Below, piece after piece: positions 57,801 through 64,000 of a stretch of 64,000 nucleotides of DNA (position 1 is the first letter of the stretch; every line of letters starts with the position of its first letter). Both the position numbers and the translations under genes were made by a program. The notes under the pieces were generated by a model. The model was not told the origin of the DNA and made no database searches. It saw nothing but the letters and a program-made list of their open reading frames with translations. Source of the stretch: Bartonella ancashensis (GTDB taxonomy: Bacteria > Pseudomonadota > Alphaproteobacteria > Rhizobiales > Rhizobiaceae); assembly GCF_001281405.1 (NCBI RefSeq), contig NZ_CP010401.1:1403696-1467695 (forward strand), given 5' to 3'.

Positions 57801-58079
57801 CGGGATAAGTATACTGCTATTCTGATCGTTGTTGTGCATTTCAAGAATAAGAGGTGCTTTTTTCCGCCTTGTTTCATTCATAAAAAAATCCATCACAAAA
57901 GCATCTTTCGGCACTATATTCTTTTCTACCACATCTGCAACAGCAGAAAAAACTGGAAAAAAACTTGATAAAAAGGCTGTTATTACAGCTTTTTCTACTC
58001 CGATTTTCGATAAAGGAAAGCAATGAACGAGACTACTATTACCCAAGCAATCCCATTTAAACCTCAATTTTTTTCCCAT
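54900..58079 (-). CDS. Second BadA/Vomp-type trimeric autotransporter adhesin
   Basis: The ATG at 58079 follows GGAGGGGG and gives 1059 residues; the frame opens 13 codons earlier. The signal region (about 1-50) ends near FSAVADV. The head-neck segment (VALGYESEAIRGPNVAGYDP; WKSTYGEIGIGN; RQITGVAAGRQDNEAVNVAQ) is at about 273-373. The stalk has repeated collar modules (SADISSNIAPMYKIQGKTYR; AVNGAQLWKTEGNLSQYLGG) and an extended coiled coil. The YadA anchor is intact and ends SAGGYWGIGAGLSITLN, with the expected terminal residues. Its first 250 residues before the head show no clear domain. It shares modules with the neighbouring adhesins. Confidence 0.92.
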   Translation of the reverse strand: MGKKLRFKWDCLGNSSLVHCFPLSKIGVEKAVITAFLSSFFPVFSAVADVVEKNIVPKDAFVMDFFMNETRRKKAPLILEMHNNDQNSSILIPYSIGNSTLNVVMYFDDKVNMRNGYLPFISLYYHPYFDGINIANYHDYKSGDISEIYKRVQENSAGKISIGGRKNKTVQHMISVVPKRLDNAAAIMWLRELEDNKEQDVHELENLAKEKNQEGEKNLVSISNNDLVAQRIALEVKKNRSDLDFSTGVYNYFDDGFYSKAGAIGSKNVESLLCANSNNVMCIGVYSRAEGMGSVALGYESEAIRGPNVAGYDPVTGNVSTTNDYIWKSTYGEIGIGNMNYKVSRQITGVAAGRQDNEAVNVAQLKALRDWMVGKDTSSLIQFRKHANFFGYNEIAIAWDIPDYTGVMNVGTKDGVKRTIRGVRDASLSETSDHAVTGKQLWVTNEKVKTLETSVNAAVVDIVTVKNYTASLEVDMKNSMKNISQYLGGSADISSNIAPMYKIQGKTYRDIGAAFVGIDGSFTDLYEKILNMSSAKDLLVQYHPGSVKIVEDKKPSYISIGQDVETDLISVAASNGDKRILSGVKSGTISQFSTEAVNGAQLWKTEGNLSQYLGGNGDISNGIAPTYEIQGQTYRDVGSAFVGIDQFFTNIKTHITDDIQQRVLLWSDSEDAFVALHAEGEGKKQKKSKLKFLLDGDVSEASTEAITGHQLYMMNNQLASYFGGGAGYDNGQWLAPSFNVIQFSGNGSRSTNKIYNNVSDAFDGISKAVADVNDRLSGVEQETGQSALNWNKETESYDASYKDKPSVITNVADGKITEGSKDAVNGGQLWEAKDDIKKVQNQVNNLEDKVNDFNDKLSDIGNSVDDMKDIIKDVVAKDGSVNYDKDGNGKKTNTITLKGGNESEPVVIDNVADGKIENGSKQAINGGQLHDYAQEQVEIIFDKAKKYTDKKVKNVINEAVSRAKDYTDMKFNTLNYGIENATKEARQAAAISLAVSNLRYNDTPGKLSVAFGSGLWRSQSALSFGTGYTSEDGNILSNFSATSAGGYWGIGAGLSITLN

Positions 58080-58454
58080 AATACCCCCTCCGTGAGACAA
58101 CAGAATAACATCCAACATCGTTACAATGAAAAATGATGCTACCTACGGCGTCCCCTAATTTTCAGAAAAAGAAACGAACAATAATGCAGCTATGCTGCTT
58201 AACCACTCTCTCTCAATCTTCTTTAAATATTTTGAAAAAATTTAATTTCAAAAATTTACTCTCTGAGCATACTGCACCACTCATCTTGCAATGCAGCATT
58301 TTATTAAAACAATCTCACTGTATAATGATATGAAGTGGAGCAGAAAATCTTTTGATAGTTGCTAATTAAATAACTCTAGCTGATGAGATAGATATTATTC
58401 AGAAAATTTCAACTCCACATCATAAAAAACTCATAGCAGCAGTGACTTTCGCCG
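58080..58454. other. Spacer between second and third adhesin genes
   Basis: About 375 bp of AT-rich DNA with no recognisable gene. It should contain the promoter of the second adhesin gene, whose strong ribosome binding site is at its left edge. Confidence 0.4.
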
Positions 58455-59747
58455 TTAATTTAAGGTGATTCTTAGTCCAGCTCCTATACCCCAATGACCT
58501 CCAGTATTTGTTGCAGAGATATTGGAACGAACCTTGCCACTTTCAGACATATAACCAGCACCAAATGCAAGTGCAGATTGACTGCGCCATAAACCACTTC
58601 CGAAAGAAACGCTCAATTTACCAGGCGTATCATCGTAACTCAAATTAGATACAGCCAAACCAACTGCAGCAGCCTGTCTTGCTTCTTTTTTGGCGTTTCT
58701 TACATCATAACTTAAAGCACTAAATCTTTTATCCGTATATTTATTAGCCTGATCAACGGCATCATCAATTGCGTCCACAACAATATTCTTCACTTTTTCA
58801 TCTGTATATTTTTTTGCATCCTCAAGAACAATCTTCATTTTCTCTTGAGTATAGTCATGCAATTGACCCCCATTAACCGCTTGTTTTGATCCCTTTTCTA
58901 CCTTGCCATCAGCAACGCTATCAATCGTCACAGGTTTACTCTCATCACCACCTTTTAGAGTAAGGCTGTTCGTTTTTTTACCATTCTCATCTTTATCATA
59001 AACAACAGTAGCACCATTATTTGCACCATCAATTGAATTTTCAAGATCATTTATCTTATTTTCAAGATCATTAAATATTCCACCAATATCTTCTATTACA
59101 CTTGAAAGACTGTCCGCTCTTGTATTAAGATAGCCTATGTCCTTTTGAATTCCACTAAATTTATTCCCTATGTTCACTAAAGAATTATTCAAACCACTAA
59201 AAGCATCTGAAACGGATCTATGGCGATTTCCACCAGTAACCAGGCCATTTTCACCAAAGCTGAAAAGGCTAAAGATAGGATCTTGTACCCACTGTGCATC
59301 ATCAAATCTAGCACCACCACCTAAGTATTTTGCTACCTCCGCATGAGCATCATAAAAACGATCACCAAAATTAGCGAGTCTTTCTTTAACTCTAAAAAGC
59401 TGAGAACCATTAACGGCTTCTGTCGAACTTTTAGCAACTTTTCCTCTCGCAAGACCTGAAATAATTCTCCCTTTTCCTTCATTATTTACAATATTAATCT
59501 TCTTACCACCTTTTTCTTTACCAATTGTGATTATATTGTTATTTTTGTTTTGCTTAACAAGAGTAACATCTGCTAAAGATGTCGGTTCGATAGTAGTATC
59601 CGTATTAGATAACGCAGTACTAGCTGAAAAAATTACAATACTAGACAAAAATATTGCTACTGTACCGCTCAATGAACTCATTTGGGATAAAGATATCCTT
59701 TTAAAAGAGTAAGGACGCATTCCGTTATTTTTTTTGAAATTAAACAT
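58455..59747 (-). CDS. Short trimeric autotransporter adhesin without head domain
   Basis: The 430-residue protein has a signal region (about 20-47) and one collar module (GRIISGLARGKVAKSSTEAV then NGSQLF). A YLGGGARFDD module, a short coiled coil and a complete YadA anchor follow, ending NTGGHWGIGAGLRITLN. The YadA-type head seen in the other two copies is absent, so it is either a naturally short adhesin or a deletion derivative. A 117-bp DNA block around residues 225-264 is almost identical to the large adhesin, pointing to recombination between paralogues. The ribosome binding site is weak; an ATG nine codons in is an alternative. Confidence 0.9.
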   Translation of the reverse strand: MFNFKKNNGMRPYSFKRISLSQMSSLSGTVAIFLSSIVIFSASTALSNTDTTIEPTSLADVTLVKQNKNNNIITIGKEKGGKKINIVNNEGKGRIISGLARGKVAKSSTEAVNGSQLFRVKERLANFGDRFYDAHAEVAKYLGGGARFDDAQWVQDPIFSLFSFGENGLVTGGNRHRSVSDAFSGLNNSLVNIGNKFSGIQKDIGYLNTRADSLSSVIEDIGGIFNDLENKINDLENSIDGANNGATVVYDKDENGKKTNSLTLKGGDESKPVTIDSVADGKVEKGSKQAVNGGQLHDYTQEKMKIVLEDAKKYTDEKVKNIVVDAIDDAVDQANKYTDKRFSALSYDVRNAKKEARQAAAVGLAVSNLSYDDTPGKLSVSFGSGLWRSQSALAFGAGYMSESGKVRSNISATNTGGHWGIGAGLRITLN

Positions 59748-60399
59748 GATTTTTTCATAATGAACTACTCAACTTTTGAATCAAAAAGAGAGAACACCCT
59801 TCCCCTCAACAAATGACGAACTCACCCTGCAAGACAACTTTTCTACGTAAAAATGGGAAAAAAAGACAAAAGAACAGCCACAACACTGAAGTTTACTCCA
59901 GCATCTTCGACAAAACTTTAAAAGAGAACTAGTTAATGTCAAAAGGACAAAGAACCTTTTGACAAAAAAAACTCAAATGCAAAATATAGCGAAAAAATCC
60001 CCTTGCCTAACAAACGCTCACTTCCACAAAGTGCCTACCGCAAACACTTAACTAAAGTCTAAGATAAAACACATAAACAAAATGGCAAGAGCACAAACCT
60101 AATTTATTTATTTCCTTAAAACTATTTTTTTAAAGAGATTCAGAAAACACCATCTTGCGCAAAGAACATTCGTCAGGAAACATCCTAAAAACTATACTAC
60201 TTAAATAGAAAATACCTTTTCAATCTAAAATAAGAAGTGGCTTTTGTTGTGATATAGTTTCCTTAACGTTCCAAAAAGAACTGTTGTCATTACTCGCTGC
60301 ACTATCTTTTTAATCATATAATTTTCAAAAATTGACAGAAAATTTATTATTTTTCAAACAATAGAATAATTTTACTAACCAAATCAGTTTATACAATTT
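59748..60399. other. Non-coding region between short adhesin and truncated IalB-like gene
   Basis: About 650 bp upstream of the short adhesin. AT-rich with several A-runs; it should hold the adhesin promoter. I see no gene or RNA in it. Confidence 0.4.
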
Positions 60400-60690
60400 C
60401 TAATGTTGCAAAGAAAAAATTGCTTCACTTAAACCCTTTAAGGGGGCCGTAAAAGAAAATTTTTGTCCACTTTTTACCTGATAGGAAATTTTTACATCAC
60501 TCCTTTTTTCAACTTGCTCATTAAAGACTTTATCTACAGAAAACTGAGCCAAGCAAACTGCATCATCACATTGTGTGTAACGGACAAAAACAGGATCTTT
60601 AATACCCTTTAAAAATATTTGGATAAAACTATTCACATCAGCATCCGGTAATGTTCTCATAATCATAATAGCTTGCCCACTTATCAATGG
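60400..60690 (-). pseudogene. 5'-truncated IalB-like gene
   Basis: The frame encodes only the C-terminal half of an IalB-like protein (SGQAIMIMRTLPDADVNSF; VRYTQCDDAVCLAQF; APLKGLSEAIFSLQ). It aligns with the complete IalB-like protein at 48890-49462 from the SGQA segment to the end. Homology stops abruptly at about 60690, where a tRNA-3'-end-like sequence begins, so signal peptide and N-terminal half are missing. The junction suggests loss through integration or recombination at that site. It is probably not exported or functional. Confidence 0.8.
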
Positions 60691-60714
60691 CGGAGGGAGA
60701 GAGGGATTCGAACC
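60688..60714 (-). other. tRNA-Ser 3'-end-like sequence, candidate attachment site
   Basis: On the minus strand this reads GGTTCGAATCC, then pyrimidine-rich CTCTCTCCCTCC and GCCA. These are the T-loop, acceptor strand and CCA of a serine-type tRNA. The 5' part of the tRNA, including the matching T-stem strand, is absent, as expected for the distal att core left by integration at a tRNA 3' end. It is two bases longer than a canonical tRNA 3' end (an extra CT), so it may be degenerate. Confidence 0.62.
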
Positions 60715-60826
60715 GTTAATTTATGCAACATAACAATTTGATTTTATTGATCTTTTTTTAAGGTGCGGAACGATATAACAAGGTAAGGGAATAGGATTTT
60801 CCAATTTGCCTCTTGTATAACGGCTT

Positions 60827-61020
60827 TTAATTGCTTGAAAGCCATTGTTTCAAATGCGTGAAGATCGTATCAAGTGTATTCATAAGACGCTCAAGATCAA
60901 GAATGAACAAAAATATTATCAACACTATCCACCTCGTTAAACGAGACATCATTTTCACACCCTGGTAAGTACTGATCATCTCTTGCAAAAGTTCTTTCTC
61001 TGATTCTGTGAGCTCTGCAT
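60827..61020 (-). CDS. Small phage membrane protein, holin-like, start codon out of frame
   Basis: The frame encodes about 64 residues: a charged N-terminus (AELTESEKELLQEMISTYQG), one membrane span (TRWIVLIIFLFILDLERLM) and a short tail ending WLSSN. The layout and its position in the lysis cassette suggest a holin or holin-associated protein. The ATG at 61020, eight bases after the Rz1-like stop, is one base out of frame with it: a single missing G (ATGCAG for ATGGCAG) would explain this. As written, translation would need an internal start. Confidence 0.5.
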
Positions 61021-61025
61021 TTTTG

Positions 61026-61241
61026 TTACTTTATCTTCTTGCCATGTTGCCAATCACACATATGTTCACCTTGCTTGTTGTGCTTTAAAAGATCTCTCGC
61101 CAAATTTGGACCAATCATATCTAAATCGTAGCGCTCTAAATAAATTGGTAACCAACCAGTGCAAAACGCCCGTTCATTCGTTGCGCAACCATTGAGAAAG
61201 ATCAGCACGTACATAAGCATCACTTTTTCTGTTAATCTCAT
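61026..61241 (-). CDS. Rz1-like outer-membrane spanin lipoprotein
   Basis: The 71-residue protein has a short lipoprotein signal with lipobox LNGC (lipidated at residue 19), then a cysteine-containing periplasmic part (FCTGWLPIYLERYDLD; HMCDW). Its start lies inside the gene for the Rz-like protein in another frame, exactly the nested arrangement of Rz1 within Rz. O-spanins join the inner-membrane i-spanin to disrupt the outer membrane at phage lysis. Assignment rests on architecture and context. Confidence 0.65.
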   Translation of the reverse strand: MRLTEKVMLMYVLIFLNGCATNERAFCTGWLPIYLERYDLDMIGPNLARDLLKHNKQGEHMCDWQHGKKIK

Positions 61242-61398
61242 TTTCTACCCCAAACCGTATTTTCGCTATCTTTAATGCACGCTCTGTTTGCTTGAGCTAT
61301 TCATCTTTCTTTCCAAGATCAAAGGCTTTTACTAAAGCCATAAAAAAAGCAGCAAAAGCTGCTAGAGTAATCAGGAAATATTCTTTCAACCAGGTCAT
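61174..61398 (-). pseudogene. Rz-like inner-membrane spanin with in-frame amber codon
   Basis: The frame starts at an ATG overlapping the end of the extended lysozyme frame (ATGA). It encodes MTWLKEYFLITLAAFAAFFM (membrane span), then VKAFDLGKKDE, then TAG at 61299-61297, then LKQTERALKIAKIRFGVENE and a polar stretch ending QWLRNE. The coding character continues smoothly through the TAG for another 40 codons, so the original codon was probably CAG (Gln). Total length would be 74 residues. The lipoprotein gene nested at its end supports an Rz role. Either decay or readthrough is possible. Confidence 0.58.
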
Positions 61399-62057
61399 AA
61401 GCGTTTTTCCTGAAAACGTTTGGCAACAAAAACAATCCCTCTACAGGCTGCTAAAACCATAATCGAAGCTAAAGCCCATTGCACAGGACCTTGTCCTGTC
61501 AAAATTCCTGTTAAACCTGATAAGGATCCAATGATAGATGCTAGAACTTCTGCTTTAAAAGAATGAGTTGGCTCTTTTGTTTCTACTTTTTGATAATTTG
61601 AACAAACATAAGCCCCTTTAACCCAGAGCCCAGCTTCTGCTTCCCGACGATTGGCAAGCCCCTATAAACGTTTGCCACCTGCACTGATCCATTTTTGCAA
61701 TTCAGCCAGGACGAATTCATAATCACCTTTGTTCAGCTTTTTCAAAAGGGTAGAATTACAAAAAGCTTCTGCTCCTACATTATAGCAAAACGATACAAGT
61801 GTAGCGAATTGCTGATCAGTCAAAGGAACAGTAACGGCCTGCTCAACAGTGCTCTCAAATTGTTTCAAATCTTGTTCCAGAATGGTCTCTGTTTGGCTTT
61901 CAATTATTTTCATACCTTCTTGTATAATAGGTTCTCCTGCTTGTACTGCATGGCCATAATCTATTGTCCATACCCCAATAGCATCTTCATAGGCATGCAA
62001 GCGCAGCCCTTCCCATTGCTTAATAAGTGCAAGTCCTTCCTTGGATATTTTCCGCAT
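61395..62057 (-). pseudogene. Phage GH24 lysozyme with in-frame amber codon before C-terminal extension
   Basis: The ATG at 62057 follows GGGGAGAG. The first 131 residues are a T4-type lysozyme: catalytic Glu in IKQWEGL, Asp in AYEDAIG and Thr in VWTIDYGH (Asp replaces the usual Gly before YGH). TAG at 61664-61662 follows SAGGKRL. Beyond it the frame continues for 88 codons: GLANRREAEAGLWVKGAYVC is normal lysozyme sequence, followed by hydrophobic segments, ending at TGA 61397-61395 overlapping the Rz-like start. CAG to TAG is the simplest explanation. The truncated form keeps the catalytic residues but loses the end of the fold. Confidence 0.75.
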
Positions 62058-62071
62058 ATGTCTCTCCCCAT

Positions 62072-62098
62072 AAAAAAGCCTATCCTTTACGGACAGGC
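62072..62098 (-). terminator. Intrinsic terminator between higB-like gene and lysozyme
   Basis: On the minus strand GCCTGTCC pairs with GGATAGGC (one G-T wobble) around a short loop and is followed by six T. It lies 26 bp after the higB-like stop and just before the lysozyme ribosome binding site. It would end the toxin transcript. Confidence 0.65.
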
Positions 62099-62124
62099 AG
62101 CATTCGTTTCTATTTTGAAAATAG

Positions 62125-62412
62125 CTAATTTGTTATATTTTTCTCAAACGCCGTACGATTTTGCCATTCAGAGTGATAAGATTGATCATTAGTACGGATA
62201 GAATATTGGCCTTGGCGGTCACTTTTCAATGCTTCTAAACGATTGCCTAGAGGACTACGCAGACCCTCAAGTTCAACAGCCTTATCCAGCATGAACAATT
62301 TTCTTTGAGCTGTACGCACTAAAGACACAGGAAAACTTTTGGGCGGATTTCCTTCTAAAAGATCCTTACATCGCTTACCAGCAAAGGATTCAATCACTAG
62401 ATTACTTTTCAT
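62125..62412 (-). CDS. HigB/RelE-like toxin, degenerate C-terminus, no adjacent antitoxin
   Basis: The first about 77 residues match the HigB plasmid-maintenance killer family (VIESFAGKRCKDLLEG; TAQRKLFMLDKAVELEGLRS; GNRLEALKSDRQGQYSIR). Active members are mRNA interferases. After NDQ, where relatives have an aromatic-Arg-x-Cys-Phe segment and end near DYH, this protein reads SYHSEWQNRTAFEKNITN and stops. The active-site end therefore looks altered. A HigA gene normally follows higB, but here a terminator and the lysozyme follow, so the toxin is an orphan. Confidence 0.68.
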   Translation of the reverse strand: MKSNLVIESFAGKRCKDLLEGNPPKSFPVSLVRTAQRKLFMLDKAVELEGLRSPLGNRLEALKSDRQGQYSIRTNDQSYHSEWQNRTAFEKNITN

Positions 62413-62578
62413 TTCACCGCTTTATGCATAATAACATGATACTAATCTAAAGGAAAGGACAAAATCGACATCATCATCGCCCTAAAGAGCAAGGTTTTGC
62501 AGCAATCTTTGATAGCTATTTAACACATACGTTCTGCACGCCACAGAGGAAGTGCGCTCCAAATTAAGGATGTGAGAC

Positions 62579-63337
62579 ATGAATGAACAAAGCTCAACAA
62601 TAACTCAACAATCAGAAAACCTAGAAATCAAAACCACAGCTTTAGATAAAATTCTCGATAAAGCCTTAGAGAACGATGTGGATATGAACCGTCTAGAACA
62701 TCTCATTGCTTTGAGAGAAAAAGAGATCGATCGACAATACTATGAAAAATTCGTGTCTGATCTTTCAGCGATGCAATCTGAATGCAAAGAAATCATCAAA
62801 ACCGCTACAAATAACTTTACCAATAGTAAATATGCTACTCTTGATTATTATATCGACGGGGTTAGAGAGGCTCTGGCAAAACACCGCTTTGCTCTCTTTT
62901 TCTAAAATTAAAAGCCAAACCACAACAAATATTGTGATAGAAATGACACTGGCACATCCCTCTGGTCACAAAGTTTCAACAGATGGAGAATTTCCTATTA
63001 ATGGAGCCGGTTCCAAAATAAGCATCCAGTCTATTGGTTCAACCATTACCTATGCTCGCCGCTACCTGTTAGGAATGTTACTCAATGTCGCCAGCAAAGA
63101 TGATGATTTAGATGGGAACAGCTTAGAGACTGTTATGCCTGCATCTCCTCAACAAATCACTGAAATCAAACAATTAATCAAAACAACCAATGCAAATGAA
63201 ACAAGAATGTTGGCTTTCGTGAAAGCAAATAGCATTTCAGAAATGTCCGATCATCAAGCACAAATCGCTTTGAATAGTTTGAAGGACAGACAACGCATTC
63301 AAAGCTCCCAAACACCACAACAAAAATGGTGGCGTAA
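62579..63337 (+). pseudogene. ERF family single-strand annealing protein, frameshifted
   Basis: The ATG at 62579 follows AAGGATG. The first 108 codons give the N-terminal part of an ERF recombinase (REKEIDRQYYEKFVSDLSAM; NNFTNSKYATLDYYIDGVRE), then stop at 62903-62905. The remainder (TLAHPSGHKVSTDGEFPING; STITYARRYLLGMLLNVASK) continues in the next frame. Removing one T from T5 at 62897-62901 joins them. With one added A in the A5 run at 63322-63326 the gene would end in KMVA and a TAA one base before the exonuclease ATG. ERF proteins anneal DNA in phage recombination. Decay or sequencing error cannot be separated here. Confidence 0.72.
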
Positions 63338-63338
63338 C

Positions 63339-63962
63339 ATGAAACAAAGAACAGCAGAATGGTTTCAAGCACGGTTAGGAAGAGTGACAGCTTCAAACAT
63401 TGACTATGTCGTCAACAGAACAGTGAAAGGTTTACCAACCAGCAAATATGAAGATTATAAAATCAAACTCATCACAGAACGCTTAACAGGTCAAATCAAC
63501 CCATCTTATGAAACACAAGCGATGCAATGGGGCGTTGAGCATGAAGATGAAGCCATTGAGGAATACAGTTTCATCTATGATACCCATGTCACCCGATGCG
63601 GTTTCATACCCCATCCAACATTTAAAATGGCTGGAGCCAGTCCTGATGGCCTGATTGGGAAAGATGGATTAATTGAGATTAAATGTCCTCAATCAACAAC
63701 GCATCTACGCTTTTTCCTGAATGGCGATATCAAACCTGAATATCTCTTACAAATGCAGTTCCAAATGGCTTGTACAGGAAGAAAATGGTGCGATTTTGTA
63801 AGCTACGATCCACGGTTTACAGACCAGTCAGCCAGATTACGGATGAAAGTTCAACGCATTAACCGCGATGATGAGCAGATTGAACACATTAATAAGGCTG
63901 TCGAGAGATTCTTGACAGAAATCGAACAAGACATAAAGCAGATCGGCATCAGAGCTGCTTAA
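63339..63962 (+). CDS. YqaJ-type phage exonuclease
   Basis: The 207-residue protein from the ATG at 63339 is a lambda-exonuclease-like PD-(D/E)XK nuclease: KQRTAEWFQARLGRVTASN at the N-terminus, WGVEHEDEAIEEYSF, then the catalytic PDGLIGKDGLIEIKCPQ (D, and E-x-K) and YLLQMQFQMACTG. It would resect 5' ends so that the preceding ERF protein can anneal the tails. In the sequence as given the frame is open upstream and joins the C-terminal part of ERF, giving a possible fused product; I favour a separate start at 63339. Confidence 0.85.
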   Translation: MKQRTAEWFQARLGRVTASNIDYVVNRTVKGLPTSKYEDYKIKLITERLTGQINPSYETQAMQWGVEHEDEAIEEYSFIYDTHVTRCGFIPHPTFKMAGASPDGLIGKDGLIEIKCPQSTTHLRFFLNGDIKPEYLLQMQFQMACTGRKWCDFVSYDPRFTDQSARLRMKVQRINRDDEQIEHINKAVERFLTEIEQDIKQIGIRAA

Positions 63963-64000
63963 GAAATAGAGAGCGCTTTTCTTCCCCCTAAAGAGTTCTC

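Larger units (their letters stand above)
60688..64000. mobile_element. End of prophage or genomic island
   Basis: From a tRNA-3'-end-like sequence at 60688-60714 to the window edge the genes are phage-like: small membrane protein, Rz1/Rz-like spanin pair, GH24 lysozyme, HigB-like toxin, ERF annealing protein and YqaJ exonuclease. The element continues past the right edge; its integrase and the other attachment site are not in view. Several genes carry frameshifts or amber codons, so it may be decayed. Confidence 0.78.

Noticed and set aside
62476..62572. Short readable peptide (HHRPKEQGFAAIFDSYLTHT) before the ERF gene
   Set aside because: About 30 codons with no start and no recognised family; may be a gene remnant but cannot be supported.

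Overview
The window looks like chromosome of a Bartonella species (Rhizobiales, Alphaproteobacteria). The evidence is the AT-rich coding sequence, the ctpA-ialA-ialB invasion locus, a Brucella-type Omp10 lipoprotein, three trimeric autotransporter adhesin (TAA) genes of the BadA/Vomp type, and housekeeping clusters in typical Rhizobiales order (obgE-proB-proA-nadD-rsfS-rlmH-envC-ctpA-rppH; guaB-rsmB-guaA). The species cannot be fixed from the sequence.

Layout. 1-10.2 kb: a parvulin isomerase cut by the window edge, secA, a Fur/Mur-type regulator, prfA-prmC, and a convergent class Ib ribonucleotide reductase operon nrdHIEF. 10.2-18.8 kb: two uptake operons, znuCBA for zinc (with a candidate Zur operator) and ugpBAEC for glycerol-3-phosphate, followed by a convergent ugpQ. 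18.9-24.1 kb: purine genes guaA and guaB flanking rsmB. 24.6-26.3 kb: an atypical NtrC-like regulator with two tiny downstream ORFs and a terminator. 26.5-38.2 kb: omp10, kdsD, galU, a lytic transglycosylase, an M3 peptidase, mgtE, typA, ppa and two small conserved genes. 38.3-48.2 kb: ialB, ialA, ctpA, envC, rlmH, rsfS, nadD, proA, proB, obgE and rlmE, all on the minus strand. 48.9-60.7 kb: an adhesin island with three TAA genes, a complete IalB-like gene coupled to one of them and a truncated IalB-like gene. 60.7-64.0 kb: the end of a prophage or genomic island abutting a tRNA-Ser 3'-end-like sequence, with a lysis cassette, a degenerate orphan HigB toxin, and ERF/YqaJ recombination genes.

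The most striking pattern is reading frames broken or joined at short T/A homopolymers. In ctpA the signal peptide is out of frame at a T7 run. In ugpA two compensating shifts scramble the EAA loop. The largest TAA gene runs out of frame at a T6 run and reads through into the IalB-like gene. The phage ERF gene is shifted at a T5 run. In addition, two adjacent phage lysis genes carry an in-frame TAG where glutamine is expected. These could be sequencing errors, genuine decay, or slippage-tolerated or switchable frames; the raw bases alone cannot decide.

Other points of interest are seven 363-bp in-phase repeats in the large adhesin with a three-unit higher-order pattern, an NtrC-like protein that lacks its sigma-54 contact motif and several phosphorylation and ATP-binding residues, and a coupled pair of very small predicted membrane-associated proteins.
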